DNA from: Neobacillus niacini | GTDB taxonomy: Bacteria > Bacillota > Bacilli > Bacillales > Cytobacillaceae | Assembly (NCBI RefSeq): GCF_030817595.1 | Contig: NZ_JAUSZN010000001.1 | Span: 1,992,001-2,056,000 of the forward strand | Reading direction: 5' to 3' | Length of the DNA: 64,000 nt | Shown here: one piece after another, positions 8,493 through 17,055 of the stretch | How the letters are laid out: every line of letters starts with the position of its first letter | How positions within the stretch are numbered: position 1 is the first letter of the stretch | Translations under genes and position numbers: made by a program | The notes under the pieces: model-generated | Told to the model about the DNA's origin: nothing | Database searches by the model: none | Seen by the model: only the letters and a program-made list of their open reading frames with translations

Positions 8493-9548
8493 CTATATCA
8501 ATGTTGATTGTTCTTCTTCCCAAACCGTACTAGGAATTTCTCGTCGAAGTACTGGTATAACCTCCTCAGCAAACCTGTCAAGCTGTTCATATTGTTCTTC
8601 GACACTTAAGCCCCCTACTCCAATGGCTTGCACCTGATGTCCAAAAGCTTGGTGATATTTAAGAATTTTCTCTATTATTAAATCTACACTTCCTATTAAT
8701 GCTGAACCATGTTGAATGTGGTCTTCCAGGTTCTTAAATGGAGATTGATTATGTTTTGCTGCATCTGAATTCATTTGAATATCATAGTAGGGACGGAAAC
8801 GTTTTATAGCTTCTTCCGTTGTATTGGCCAAGTATAAACTGCCTGCACCTGCACCGACTATTGCTTTATTCGAATCATATCCATAATATTCAAGCCTCTC
8901 GCGGTAATGATCAATTAACTCTTTATATTTACCCATTGGATGAAAGGCATTTGATGAAAAGATTGGTTCCCCATTCTTAGCTGCAAGCTCAGTAGAAATT
9001 GGACTTGATGCACTGCCATGCCAAATGGGTATCTGTTTTTGAAACGGTCTAGGTTCTGTCGTTACATTATATAATGGGGGACGGTATGTCCCCTCCCATG
9101 AGACATTTTCTTCAGTCCATAAGCGCTTCAGAAAATCATATCGTTCAGCAAGTGAAGCCCATTGTTCTTCCTCTTTTATACCAAATAACGGGTAATGGCG
9201 TGGATCGTTACCTTTCCCAATCATCATCTCTAACCTTCCACCGGAAAGATGATCCAGTGTGGCATAATCCTCTGCTACTCGAACAGGATCGAGAATACTC
9301 AAAACCGATACAGTAGGCAGTAAGCGTATCTTAGACGTTCTGGCAGCAATGGCGGTTAACAATATGGCAGGAGAAGAAGATAAAAATGGAGCACCATGCC
9401 GCTCTCCGACCCCATAGCCATCAAATCCAAGAGATTCAGCAAAAACAGCCTGGTCGATTGCTTGTTGAATTCGTTCTTGTGATGTTAACAATTCACCCGA
9501 CACACCATTGGGGTGATTACTTATAAGATCAAACAATACAAATTTCAT
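8493..9548 (-). CDS. LLM-class flavin-dependent oxidoreductase (bacterial luciferase-like), downstream copy
   Basis: Luciferase-like monooxygenase of 351 residues. The first 20 residues (KFVLFDLISNHPNG) are followed by GFDGYGVGERHGAPFLSSSP (near 40-60), the class pattern, and LDHLSGGRLEMMIGKG (near 98-113) lining the flavin site. It probably uses reduced FMN from the SsuE-like reductase. It is the last gene of the peptide-type ABC operon, starting 29 bases after the ATPase gene. Only distantly related to the copy at 15.3 kb. A role in oxidising an imported sulfur compound is inferred from context. Confidence 0.85.
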   Translation of the reverse strand: MKFVLFDLISNHPNGVSGELLTSQERIQQAIDQAVFAESLGFDGYGVGERHGAPFLSSSPAILLTAIAARTSKIRLLPTVSVLSILDPVRVAEDYATLDHLSGGRLEMMIGKGNDPRHYPLFGIKEEEQWASLAERYDFLKRLWTEENVSWEGTYRPPLYNVTTEPRPFQKQIPIWHGSASSPISTELAAKNGEPIFSSNAFHPMGKYKELIDHYRERLEYYGYDSNKAIVGAGAGSLYLANTTEEAIKRFRPYYDIQMNSDAAKHNQSPFKNLEDHIQHGSALIGSVDLIIEKILKYHQAFGHQVQAIGVGGLSVEEQYEQLDRFAEEVIPVLRREIPSTVWEEEQSTLI

Positions 9549-9577
9549 TCTGATTTCCCCCGATTCTATCTCTTACT

Positions 9578-11608
9578 TTATAGCGGATCATGGCAAGCAA
9601 CCCAGTGCCCCGTATGAATTTCCCTAAAAATAGGCTGTTCTTCTCGACAACGTGCCGTTGCTGCTGGACAGCGGGTATGAAATCTACATCCAACTGGGGG
9701 ATTTGCTGGTGATGGAATTTCCCCCTGTATTGAAATTCGTTCTCTAGTACGGGTAGGGTCGGCAATTGGTATTGAATCAATTAAACCCTTTGTGTAATGG
9801 TGTGCAGGTTGCGAGAATAAAATTTCGCTCGTTGCCATTTCCACCATTTGTCCCAAGTACATCACACCGATACGATCTGACACATGTCGTACAATATTTA
9901 AGCCGTGAGCAATAAATAAATAAGTTAAATCCCTCTCCCGCTGTAAATCCTGGAGTAAATTAACGATTTGTGCCTGTACAGATACATCTAAAGCAGATAC
10001 TGCTTCATCGGCTAAAATAAACTGAGGATTAAGAGCAATTGCTCTGGCAATGGCAATACGCTGCCGCTGCCCTCCAGAAAATTCATGTGGATAAAGATTA
10101 TAACTACTTTTATTTAAGCCAACCCGCTCTAATAAATCTTGAACTCTATCAACCTTATCCTTTGCACTTAGCGATTCATGAACCTGAAGCGGTTCACCTA
10201 TAATGTCTCCAACCTTCCAACGGGGATTAACAGAACCGTATGGATCTTGATAAATCATCTGCATATTTCTTCTCTTTTGACGTAATTCTTTTGCATCCAA
10301 TTTCGACAGATCCTGCCCCTGAAAAAATACTTTTCCACTCGTTGGTTTCTCTAACTGCAATAGAACCCTTCCCAATGTAGATTTTCCACTTCCAGATTCC
10401 CCAACAAGACCGAATGTCTCCCCTTTCTCAATCGTGAAGGTCACATTCTCCACTGCTCGTAAGTAGGAAGAATTTCGAGAGAAAGGACTCTTCTTGCCAA
10501 ACGGATAAAATTTGCTCAATTCCTGTATAGTAAACAATGGTTCAGATTCATGCTTTGCATCGCTCTGAACTATTTCCTTGATAATGTGCCAATCATTTTT
10601 TGTTTCCCCTTCCGGTTGTTTCCAATCAATTGATTCTACCAAGTCCTCTGCATACCAGCATGCCGTATGGCGATTATTTACTTCTCTTAATAGTGGTGAC
10701 TCCATTTTGCAGCGTTCTGTTGCAAATGGACAGCGCGGATGAAACTGACATCCCGGAGACAGATCAGCCAATCCTGGAATAGACCCATTTATAGAGTAAA
10801 GTTTTTTACCTCGATCACTAGCTATTGTGGTAATCGACTGCAGCAATCCACGTGTATAAGGATGGTGAGGAAGCTCAAACATTTGCGATACCGTTGCATA
10901 CTCAACAATTCTTCCTGCATACATCACAATAATCCTGTCTGCCATTTGTGCAGCAACACCCATATCGTGTGTGATTAAGAGAATCGACATACCAAACTCT
11001 TCTTTTAATTCTTGTAGTAACTTCAGTATCTGAGCTTGAATTGTGACGTCAAGTGCAGTTGTTGGCTCATCTGCGATCAATAGGTCAGGACCACATGCAA
11101 GTGCCATCGCAATCATTGCACGTTGCAGCATTCCTCCAGAGAGTTCATTCGGATATTGATTCAATCGTAATGCAGCGTCGGAAATACCAACCCGATTCAA
11201 TAAATAAAGCGCGCGTTCTTTCGCCTGCAATTTTGTAAATTGCTTGTTTTCAAGAATGGTTTCGATAATTTGGCTGCCAATCGTAAAAACCGGATCAAAA
11301 GCAGCCATTGGTTCTTGAAAAATCATCGCCACTTTTTTCCCACGAATCGAACGAAGTTTTTTTTGGGAAAGTTGGGCTAGGTCCATTCCATCTAGTACAA
11401 TGCTTCCTGCTGATATCTTTCCATTTTCATAATCAATGAGCCTCATGATTGCCTTCGATGTAACGCTCTTGCCGCTCCCAGACTCGCCGACAATGCAGAC
11501 CGTTTCACCAATGTTAATATGTAACGATACATCTTTGATTGCGGTAAGATCACCATCCTTCATGGTAAAATCAACTTTCAAATGTTGAATATCAAGGAGC
11601 TTTTCCAT
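9578..11608 (-). CDS. Fused double ATPase of a peptide-type ABC importer (DppD-DppF fusion)
   Basis: One 676-residue chain holds two complete oligopeptide-type ATPases. Domain 1 (about 1-325): Walker A GESGSGKSVTSK, signature LSGGMLQRAMIAMAL, Walker B LLIADEPTTALD and the C-terminal cysteine motif CQFHPRCPFATERC. Domain 2 (about 350-676): GESGSGKSTLGRVLL, FSGGQRQRIAIARA, FILADEAVSALD and CRFHTRCPAATARC. Fused ATPases of this kind occur in GsiA-type importers. It works with the two permeases and lipoprotein encoded upstream; 14 bases separate it from the permease gene. The cysteine motifs are the usual Fe-S-like tail of this family. Confidence 0.92.
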   Translation of the reverse strand: MEKLLDIQHLKVDFTMKDGDLTAIKDVSLHINIGETVCIVGESGSGKSVTSKAIMRLIDYENGKISAGSIVLDGMDLAQLSQKKLRSIRGKKVAMIFQEPMAAFDPVFTIGSQIIETILENKQFTKLQAKERALYLLNRVGISDAALRLNQYPNELSGGMLQRAMIAMALACGPDLLIADEPTTALDVTIQAQILKLLQELKEEFGMSILLITHDMGVAAQMADRIIVMYAGRIVEYATVSQMFELPHHPYTRGLLQSITTIASDRGKKLYSINGSIPGLADLSPGCQFHPRCPFATERCKMESPLLREVNNRHTACWYAEDLVESIDWKQPEGETKNDWHIIKEIVQSDAKHESEPLFTIQELSKFYPFGKKSPFSRNSSYLRAVENVTFTIEKGETFGLVGESGSGKSTLGRVLLQLEKPTSGKVFFQGQDLSKLDAKELRQKRRNMQMIYQDPYGSVNPRWKVGDIIGEPLQVHESLSAKDKVDRVQDLLERVGLNKSSYNLYPHEFSGGQRQRIAIARAIALNPQFILADEAVSALDVSVQAQIVNLLQDLQRERDLTYLFIAHGLNIVRHVSDRIGVMYLGQMVEMATSEILFSQPAHHYTKGLIDSIPIADPTRTRERISIQGEIPSPANPPVGCRFHTRCPAATARCREEQPIFREIHTGHWVACHDPL

Positions 11609-11622
11609 CTGAAGTTCCTCCT

Positions 11623-12513
11623 TTATCTAGTTCTGCTTGTTTTCGGATCAAATGTATCTCGAAGTTTATCTCCAATTATATTTACAGAGAGAACAAAAAG
11701 GGTAATAGCTAAGCCTGGAAACGTGGAGATCCACCAGCCTACAGTCAAATAACCTCGCCCCTGTGAAAGAAGCGCGCCCCAATCTGGAATTTCTTTAATG
11801 ATACCAAGTCCGAGAAAGCTCAACCCTGATCCAATTAATATGGAGGTACCGAGACCAATTGTCGCCATGACTAAAAGCGGTGACCAGGAATTTGGTAATA
11901 GGTGCCAAAGAAATATCCTCCATTCAGGTGTACCTATGGAACGAGAAGCCTCAACATATTTGCGCTTTTTAATACTCATCAATTGTCCTCTCATTACACG
12001 TGCATAACCTGGAATGGATGAAACTGCAACTGCTAAGACAATATTCATTAATCCTGGTCCAAGTGCAGCAGCGATGGCTAACGCTAGAAGAATACCAGGA
12101 ATCGTCATCAAAATTTCAATTAACCGCATGACAATCACATCAATTATGCCGCCAAAATAACCGGATACCGAGCCGATTATTCCGCCAATCAATCCTCCAA
12201 TTACAACGGAAGCAATTCCAATAATAAGAGAGTCACTGCTGCCATAGATGACAAGACTTAAAACATCTCTCCCAAAATAATCAGTTCCGAACCAATGTGC
12301 TGAATTCGGAGGACTTAAAATAAGGGATGTATCCATAAAGGTTGGCGAATAGGGAGCAATCCATTTTGGAAATAAGGCACACAAGATAATGAATATCACA
12401 ATCATTCCTGCACCTAAAATAAATAGATTTTCTACAGAGAAGTTTGTTTTTTGCTTAGTGAATTTCCATTTTGGAACATGCAGCACCGTTTTGGTATTTA
12501 CCACTTCCTTCAT
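11623..12513 (-). CDS. Peptide-type ABC transporter permease (DppC-like)
   Basis: About 296 residues, with an N-terminal cytoplasmic stretch, first span near 28-50, the motif GTDYFGRDVLSLVIYGS (near 78-94) typical of DppC/OppC, and an EAA loop at YVEASRSIGTPEWRIFLWHLLPN (about 188-210). The GTG at 12516 and ATG at 12513 are adjacent; the ATG is nine bases after GGGAGGG and is preferred. Forms the membrane channel with the DppB-like partner. Confidence 0.92.
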   Translation of the reverse strand: MKEVVNTKTVLHVPKWKFTKQKTNFSVENLFILGAGMIVIFIILCALFPKWIAPYSPTFMDTSLILSPPNSAHWFGTDYFGRDVLSLVIYGSSDSLIIGIASVVIGGLIGGIIGSVSGYFGGIIDVIVMRLIEILMTIPGILLALAIAAALGPGLMNIVLAVAVSSIPGYARVMRGQLMSIKKRKYVEASRSIGTPEWRIFLWHLLPNSWSPLLVMATIGLGTSILIGSGLSFLGLGIIKEIPDWGALLSQGRGYLTVGWWISTFPGLAITLFVLSVNIIGDKLRDTFDPKTSRTR

Positions 12514-12550
12514 CACAATTTCCCTCCCACTTTATTATTTTGGTTTTCCT

Positions 12551-13483
12551 TTAATGAGCTCTTCTTACCCGTGGGTCAATGAATGAATACGATAAATCAA
12601 CTAAAAGATTAATCACCACATAAACAATAGCACTGAAGAAGACAACACCTTGTATGACAGGTAAGTCTTTAGCCATAATGGCATCTGCTACAATTCGACC
12701 AATCCCCTGTCTTGAGAATACCGTTTCAATAACAACTGTACCGGCCAATAGTTCCCCGATATTTAGTCCAATGATGGTTATGGCAGGAATAAGTGCGTTG
12801 CGAAGGGCATGACGATACATAACGACCCGTTCCGAAAGACCCTTAGCACGCAAAGTAACAATAAATTGCTCATTAATCACATCAAGCATGCTGTTACGCA
12901 CCATCCGAATGATAAAGCCCGCCCCCACAAAACCCAATGAAAGGGATGGCAGCACTAATGTTTTCCAACCATCAGACCCTATGCTAGGCAGCCAGTTTAA
13001 ATAGACAGAAAATATAAGAATAAGTAAAATCCCCGACCAAAAAGTCGGCATTGATATACCAAATAATCCGATGATACGAGCGATAATATCAATCCATTTA
13101 TTACGATAAATGGCCGATAGAACACCAAACGTAACTCCAATGACAACAGATAATACCGCGCTAGTAATCGTTAAGGCCAGTGTGGCTGGAAAATGTTCTA
13201 CTATCTTTGGCAGTACTGGTTCACTATTCACTACAGATTGACCAAAATCACCTTGAAGTACATTCATGAAATATTCTGAGAATTGAATGTAAAACGGCTG
13301 GTCGAGCCCCAATTCCTTGCGTAAATTCGCGACCATTTCAGGTGTTGCAACTGAGGGATCAATCATAGAAAGCACTGGATCCCCTGGAAGCAAATAGATG
13401 ATGGAAAAGACAAGGATTGAGGAGCCTATAATCGATACAAATGCAGTCGAGATTTTCAATAATACCTTGTTTACTAGAGTCAC
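12551..13483 (-). CDS. Peptide-type ABC transporter permease (DppB-like)
   Basis: Permease of 310 residues beginning with GTG behind AAGGAGC. The YLLPGDPV motif (near 30-37), LRKELGLDQPFYIQF and the six-span layout are those of DppB/OppB, with an EAA loop in LRAKGLSERVVMYRHALRNALIP. Lies between the lipoprotein gene (24 bases) and the DppC-like gene (34 bases). With its partner it imports whatever the binding protein carries; the flanking monooxygenases suggest a sulfur compound such as an S-modified peptide or glutathione derivative. Confidence 0.92.
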   Translation of the reverse strand: MTLVNKVLLKISTAFVSIIGSSILVFSIIYLLPGDPVLSMIDPSVATPEMVANLRKELGLDQPFYIQFSEYFMNVLQGDFGQSVVNSEPVLPKIVEHFPATLALTITSAVLSVVIGVTFGVLSAIYRNKWIDIIARIIGLFGISMPTFWSGILLILIFSVYLNWLPSIGSDGWKTLVLPSLSLGFVGAGFIIRMVRNSMLDVINEQFIVTLRAKGLSERVVMYRHALRNALIPAITIIGLNIGELLAGTVVIETVFSRQGIGRIVADAIMAKDLPVIQGVVFFSAIVYVVINLLVDLSYSFIDPRVRRAH

Positions 13484-13507
13484 AATGTATCAGCTCCTTC
13501 TCTCTTT

Positions 13508-15154
13508 TTATTCAATACTTACATCATTGAATAATGGATAGCCTAATGCATCGAATGTAATACCATTTACTGTTTTAGATGCAGCAACCGTATATGGAAA
13601 TACATAAATTGGAATGATCCAAGCATCTTTAATAATTTTTTGCTGCGCTTTTTTATAAATTTCTTCACGCTTTGCCTGGTCAAGCTCTGAAGTTCCTTGT
13701 TCTAGCAACTGGTCTAATTCTGTGTCAGAACCTCCAGGTAATCCTTTAAAAACAGCTTCCTCCTCTGGTGTTCGTGTATGGTAGATCGCACGAAGCGCAT
13801 TTGGATCAGAATTAACTTGGCTGTTTCCATATAAATCGTAATCAGCGTTCGTATAGATTACCGACGCAACGTCTTTTGTAATGTTAATCTCAACCTTGAT
13901 TCCAATTCTTTTTAACTGCTGCTGGACAATGACAGCAATATCATTTCGTTTCTCACGATTAGGTGATCCGTCTACATAATTCAATGTAAGCTGCTTACCA
14001 TCTTTTACACGAATACCATCTGAACCCTTTTCATAACCGAGCTCGTCAAGAATTTTATTAGCCTTGTCAATATCGACTTTCACACTGCCTTCGAGTGATT
14101 TATCATATCCTACTATCCCAGGGGTCAGCGGTGACCATGACCTTTCGTATGTGCCTAAGTATAATGTCTTCACAATCGAATCAACGTCAATTGCAAGTTG
14201 AACAGCTTGACGCGCCTTTACATTATTCCAAGGTTCTTTTCTTTGATTGAAAAAGAGTGTATATGGCAAGCCTATTGTGTTTACAGTTAGTAATTGTGTT
14301 TTAGGATCATTCTTTAAGGTAGCAATATTTTGTGGTGGTACTGTTTCAGCCGCAAGCACCTGTCCGCTTTGCACACTGCCAATTCGTGTTGCCTCTTCCG
14401 GAACAATTTTAAAGCTAATTTTATCCAAGTAAGGTTTTCCTTTGTTTTCTACGTTAGAAGGTCCCCAATTGTAATCACTATTTTTCTCAACTTGAATGTC
14501 GGCATTTTCTGTCCAATTAACAAATTTAAATGGTCCAGTCCCCACTGGGTTTTTACCAAACTGATCACCATATTTTTCTACCGCAGTCGGTGAAACAATC
14601 CCGAGCTGGTTTTGACTTATGTTACTTAAGAATGCAGCAGAAGGCGTTGCAAGGTTAATTTTTATCGTATACTCTTCTAAAACTTCTGAAGACACGTAAG
14701 GTCGAAGAAGACTTAGTGCATTTCCTGATTTTGTTTTTGGATCAATAATACGATCAAAACTGAATTTTACAGCCTCAGCGTTAAAGGGGGTCCCATCGTG
14801 AAATTTCACGTCTTCGCGCAATTGAAATATATAACTTTTTCCATCCTCCGAAACCGTCCATTCCGTTGCCAGCCATGGCTGGATGGTACCATCCTCTGCT
14901 TGAATAACTAAGTTATCAAAAATGGTTCGGAATACACGTCCCGCTACGGCTAAACCGCTTCGATGCGGATCAAGTGAATCGGGAGATGTTGCGAGAGCAT
15001 AGGTTAATTCCCCACCTTGTTTAGGTTGTGCATCGGCCTTTTCGTTTGTTTCTGCTGAACTATTTTTTGTACTAGCACTATTTGCACAACCAGATAACAG
15101 AAGCAATAACGCCATTGAGATAGAAATAACCTTAGTCCAATTTACTAGTTTCAC
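13508..15154 (-). CDS. Peptide-type solute-binding lipoprotein (family 5)
   Basis: 548-residue family 5 binding protein (DppA/OppA/GsiB type). Signal peptide with lipobox LLSGC (Cys23), then a serine/lysine-rich linker, then GGELTYALATSPDSLDPHRSG, the classical start of the mature fold. The motif KFHDGTPFNAEAVKFSFDRI (near 116-135) is the family signature. Starts with GTG, 8 bases from AAGGAGC. It is the receptor of the importer encoded next to it and sits 128 bases after the first luciferase-like gene. Ligand unknown. Confidence 0.92.
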   Translation of the reverse strand: MKLVNWTKVISISMALLLLLSGCANSASTKNSSAETNEKADAQPKQGGELTYALATSPDSLDPHRSGLAVAGRVFRTIFDNLVIQAEDGTIQPWLATEWTVSEDGKSYIFQLREDVKFHDGTPFNAEAVKFSFDRIIDPKTKSGNALSLLRPYVSSEVLEEYTIKINLATPSAAFLSNISQNQLGIVSPTAVEKYGDQFGKNPVGTGPFKFVNWTENADIQVEKNSDYNWGPSNVENKGKPYLDKISFKIVPEEATRIGSVQSGQVLAAETVPPQNIATLKNDPKTQLLTVNTIGLPYTLFFNQRKEPWNNVKARQAVQLAIDVDSIVKTLYLGTYERSWSPLTPGIVGYDKSLEGSVKVDIDKANKILDELGYEKGSDGIRVKDGKQLTLNYVDGSPNREKRNDIAVIVQQQLKRIGIKVEINITKDVASVIYTNADYDLYGNSQVNSDPNALRAIYHTRTPEEEAVFKGLPGGSDTELDQLLEQGTSELDQAKREEIYKKAQQKIIKDAWIIPIYVFPYTVAASKTVNGITFDALGYPLFNDVSIE

Positions 15155-15282
15155 ATCAAACGCTCCTTCTCAAATTTTAAAATGGAAGTATTACAAACTA
15201 CTTCGCAATGTAAAATTTTTTCATATTATTTATACCCGAATACTCGGAATTAAAATATAATATATCCTTAATTAAACAGTTC

Positions 15283-16338
15283 TCACTGGTTTAAAAATAT
15301 TCTACTAGCAATATATGGGAACTCTCCTCTAATCTCTTTTCCCGTATTTCGATTCGTGTTACGCGGGCTTAACAACTGAAATGATTTAATTCTTTCTTCT
15401 TCTTTTTCTACCGGTGTATGTATAATAAATTCATCCACCTGATACGTTCGATAAAGTTTTTCTAAAATATCATTTACATAGTCAGGGGTTCCAGCCACAA
15501 TGTCTGCTTTTTGTTCTGTAATTTCAAATGGTTCTCCCGACTGCTTCCCAAACACTTTTGCTTGCTCAATAGTTTGTAACGTTACAGAGCGACCGCTCTC
15601 GAGATGGACTTTAACTATTTTTCTGTCTCCTGCCAGTTGTTTAGCTTCTGATTGAGTTGAAGCAGCTATAACAGCCAAGGAGATGATGAATCTTCCATTT
15701 GGAAAACCTTCACGATAAACCTTTGCTGCCTGTTCAATTACCCTTGCATCACTATTAATAAATTTTGCAAATACAAATGATATCCCCTGTTCCGCCGCAA
15801 GCTGAGCACTATTAACACTTGCACCAAGTAAAAAAATTTCAGGTTTTTTCTCAGGAATCGGTGTTGCTTGAATTCCAGTAAGAGGGTGTTCGGAATCAAC
15901 GGAATTTTCAATTAATTCGTTTAAAAAAGATAGCCGTTCAGAAAAGTCCTTTCCATCATTAACGGCGCCATACTGGAGCGCCTTTGTTGATAATGGAAGC
16001 CCACCTGGTGCTTTACCAATTCCTAGATCCACTCTTCCCGGAGCGAGAGTTGATAAGACATGGAAGTTTTCAGCCACCTTATAAGGGCTATAATGCTGAA
16101 GCATAACGCCCCCTGAACCTACTTGAATTGTATTTGTTCGAGCTAAAATATACGAAATTAACACCTCAGGAGAGGAACCTGCCAATTGATCTGTATGGTG
16201 ATGCTCTGATACCCAAAAACGTGAGTAGCCCCATTCTTCTGCTTTTTGAGCCAATCGAACGGTATTCTGTAACGCATTAAAAGCCGTGCTCCCTGGAAAA
16301 ATGGGACTTTGATCTAAAATACTTAGCTTATAGCTCAT
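15283..16338 (-). CDS. LLM-class flavin-dependent oxidoreductase (MsnO8-like), operon leader
   Basis: Luciferase-like monooxygenase, 351 residues from the ATG at 16338, which follows GGAGGAG by six bases; the frame extends to 16407 without a better start. Key features: SILDQSPIFPG, WGYSRFWVSEHHHTDQLAGSSP (His-rich flavin/substrate loop, near 38-58), VGSGGVMLQHYSPYKVAENF and GRVDLGIGKAPGG. This is the pattern of the MsnO8 subgroup. It leads the operon monooxygenase, binding protein, permeases, ATPase, second monooxygenase, and is preceded by LysR-type operator 2. Probable role: FMNH2-dependent oxidation of an imported sulfur compound. Confidence 0.87.
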   Translation of the reverse strand: MSYKLSILDQSPIFPGSTAFNALQNTVRLAQKAEEWGYSRFWVSEHHHTDQLAGSSPEVLISYILARTNTIQVGSGGVMLQHYSPYKVAENFHVLSTLAPGRVDLGIGKAPGGLPLSTKALQYGAVNDGKDFSERLSFLNELIENSVDSEHPLTGIQATPIPEKKPEIFLLGASVNSAQLAAEQGISFVFAKFINSDARVIEQAAKVYREGFPNGRFIISLAVIAASTQSEAKQLAGDRKIVKVHLESGRSVTLQTIEQAKVFGKQSGEPFEITEQKADIVAGTPDYVNDILEKLYRTYQVDEFIIHTPVEKEEERIKSFQLLSPRNTNRNTGKEIRGEFPYIASRIFLNQ

Positions 16339-16405
16339 GTTAATTCTCCTCCACGATTTTATTCCGACATAACTGATAAGAAAAGTGTGTTTTGTATTGA
16401 TTCTC

Positions 16406-16450
16406 ATCCTATCACTGAAAACAATGAATTGGCAATACTTTACTCGATAG
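16406..16450 (-). promoter_or_regulatory. LysR-type operator and promoter, site 2
   Basis: Minus-strand element CTATCGAGTAAAGTAT ... CAGTGATAG (16409-16450, 42 bp), carrying TTGCCA (16430-16435) and TAGGAT (16406-16411) 18 bases apart as -35 and -10. It matches site 1 in the left half (AGTAAAGTAT) and site 3 in the middle (TATTGCCA). It drives the monooxygenase/peptide-importer operon whose ATG is at 16338. Confidence 0.75.
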
Positions 16451-16502
16451 GAAAATATTTGATACTAATAAAAAAAATCTATCAATTAATCTTTAAATTA
16501 TC

Positions 16503-16871
16503 TCATTTACTTGGTTTCTTAAGGGGGATTACATTGTTGCTTTGACCAAAATCATTCATAAATTCATTTAGCCTTTTGGAGAGACCTCCATGACCAAAGC
16601 GGATAAATTTAGGTTGTTTTTCTAACATATCGTCTTTGACAAAATCCAAAAACGCCAAAGTCTGAATTCTACGGAAATGAATATTGACAATTCCATATTC
16701 GTAAAACCATTGATCAATCGTATTATATACACCTCTGTTAACCTGGTACTGTCGATTGCACCAATTGAAAAACTGTAAATCTGGCAAATTTAGATACTTA
16801 CTTGTTTCAAAGAAATTTTCCTTTTTTGCTTCTACAAATACCCTCGAATGGTTATTATTTTGCGTTGTCAC
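16503..16871 (-). CDS. Unrecognised 122-residue protein under its own LysR-type operator
   Basis: I do not recognise this protein. From the GTG at 16871 (six bases after AAAGGA; the ATG at 16880 overlaps the ribosome site) it has about 122 residues, no signal peptide and no clear membrane span. It is aromatic-rich: FFNWCNRQYQVNRG, TIDQWFYEYG and a basic C-terminus ending IPLKKPSK. It has one cysteine. It is a single-gene unit between the LysR gene and the luciferase/importer operon, with operator 3 directly upstream and operator 2 directly downstream, so it is probably induced together with them. Function unknown. Confidence 0.75.
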   Translation of the reverse strand: MTTQNNNHSRVFVEAKKENFFETSKYLNLPDLQFFNWCNRQYQVNRGVYNTIDQWFYEYGIVNIHFRRIQTLAFLDFVKDDMLEKQPKFIRFGHGGLSKRLNEFMNDFGQSNNVIPLKKPSK

Positions 16872-16984
16872 ACTAATCATCCTTTCTCTTTATATCCAAT
16901 AATACTCACTTGAATAGTAGGAATTAAAACGGTGCGTTTCCCTCTTTTATTATGAAATCATTGCTTGTTATTTTATTGTGTTTA

Positions 16985-17029
16985 ATCCTATCACCTAGAA
17001 GATTGTAATGGCAATAAGATAGCTGATAG
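16985..17029 (-). promoter_or_regulatory. LysR-type operator and promoter, site 3
   Basis: Minus-strand element CTATCAGCTATCTTATTG ... AGGTGATAG (16988-17029, 42 bp) with TTGCCA (17009-17014) and TAGGAT (16985-16990) spaced 18 bases. It precedes the 122-residue unknown gene and starts only 27 bases after the end of the LysR gene. Confidence 0.75.
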
Positions 17030-17055
17030 AAAATTGTAATCTTTACATTAAAAAT

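Noticed and set aside
9578..11608. Frameshift or artefactual fusion of two ATPase genes
   Set aside because: The reading frame is continuous with complete motifs in both halves and a normal linker; such fusions are known in GsiA-type importers.
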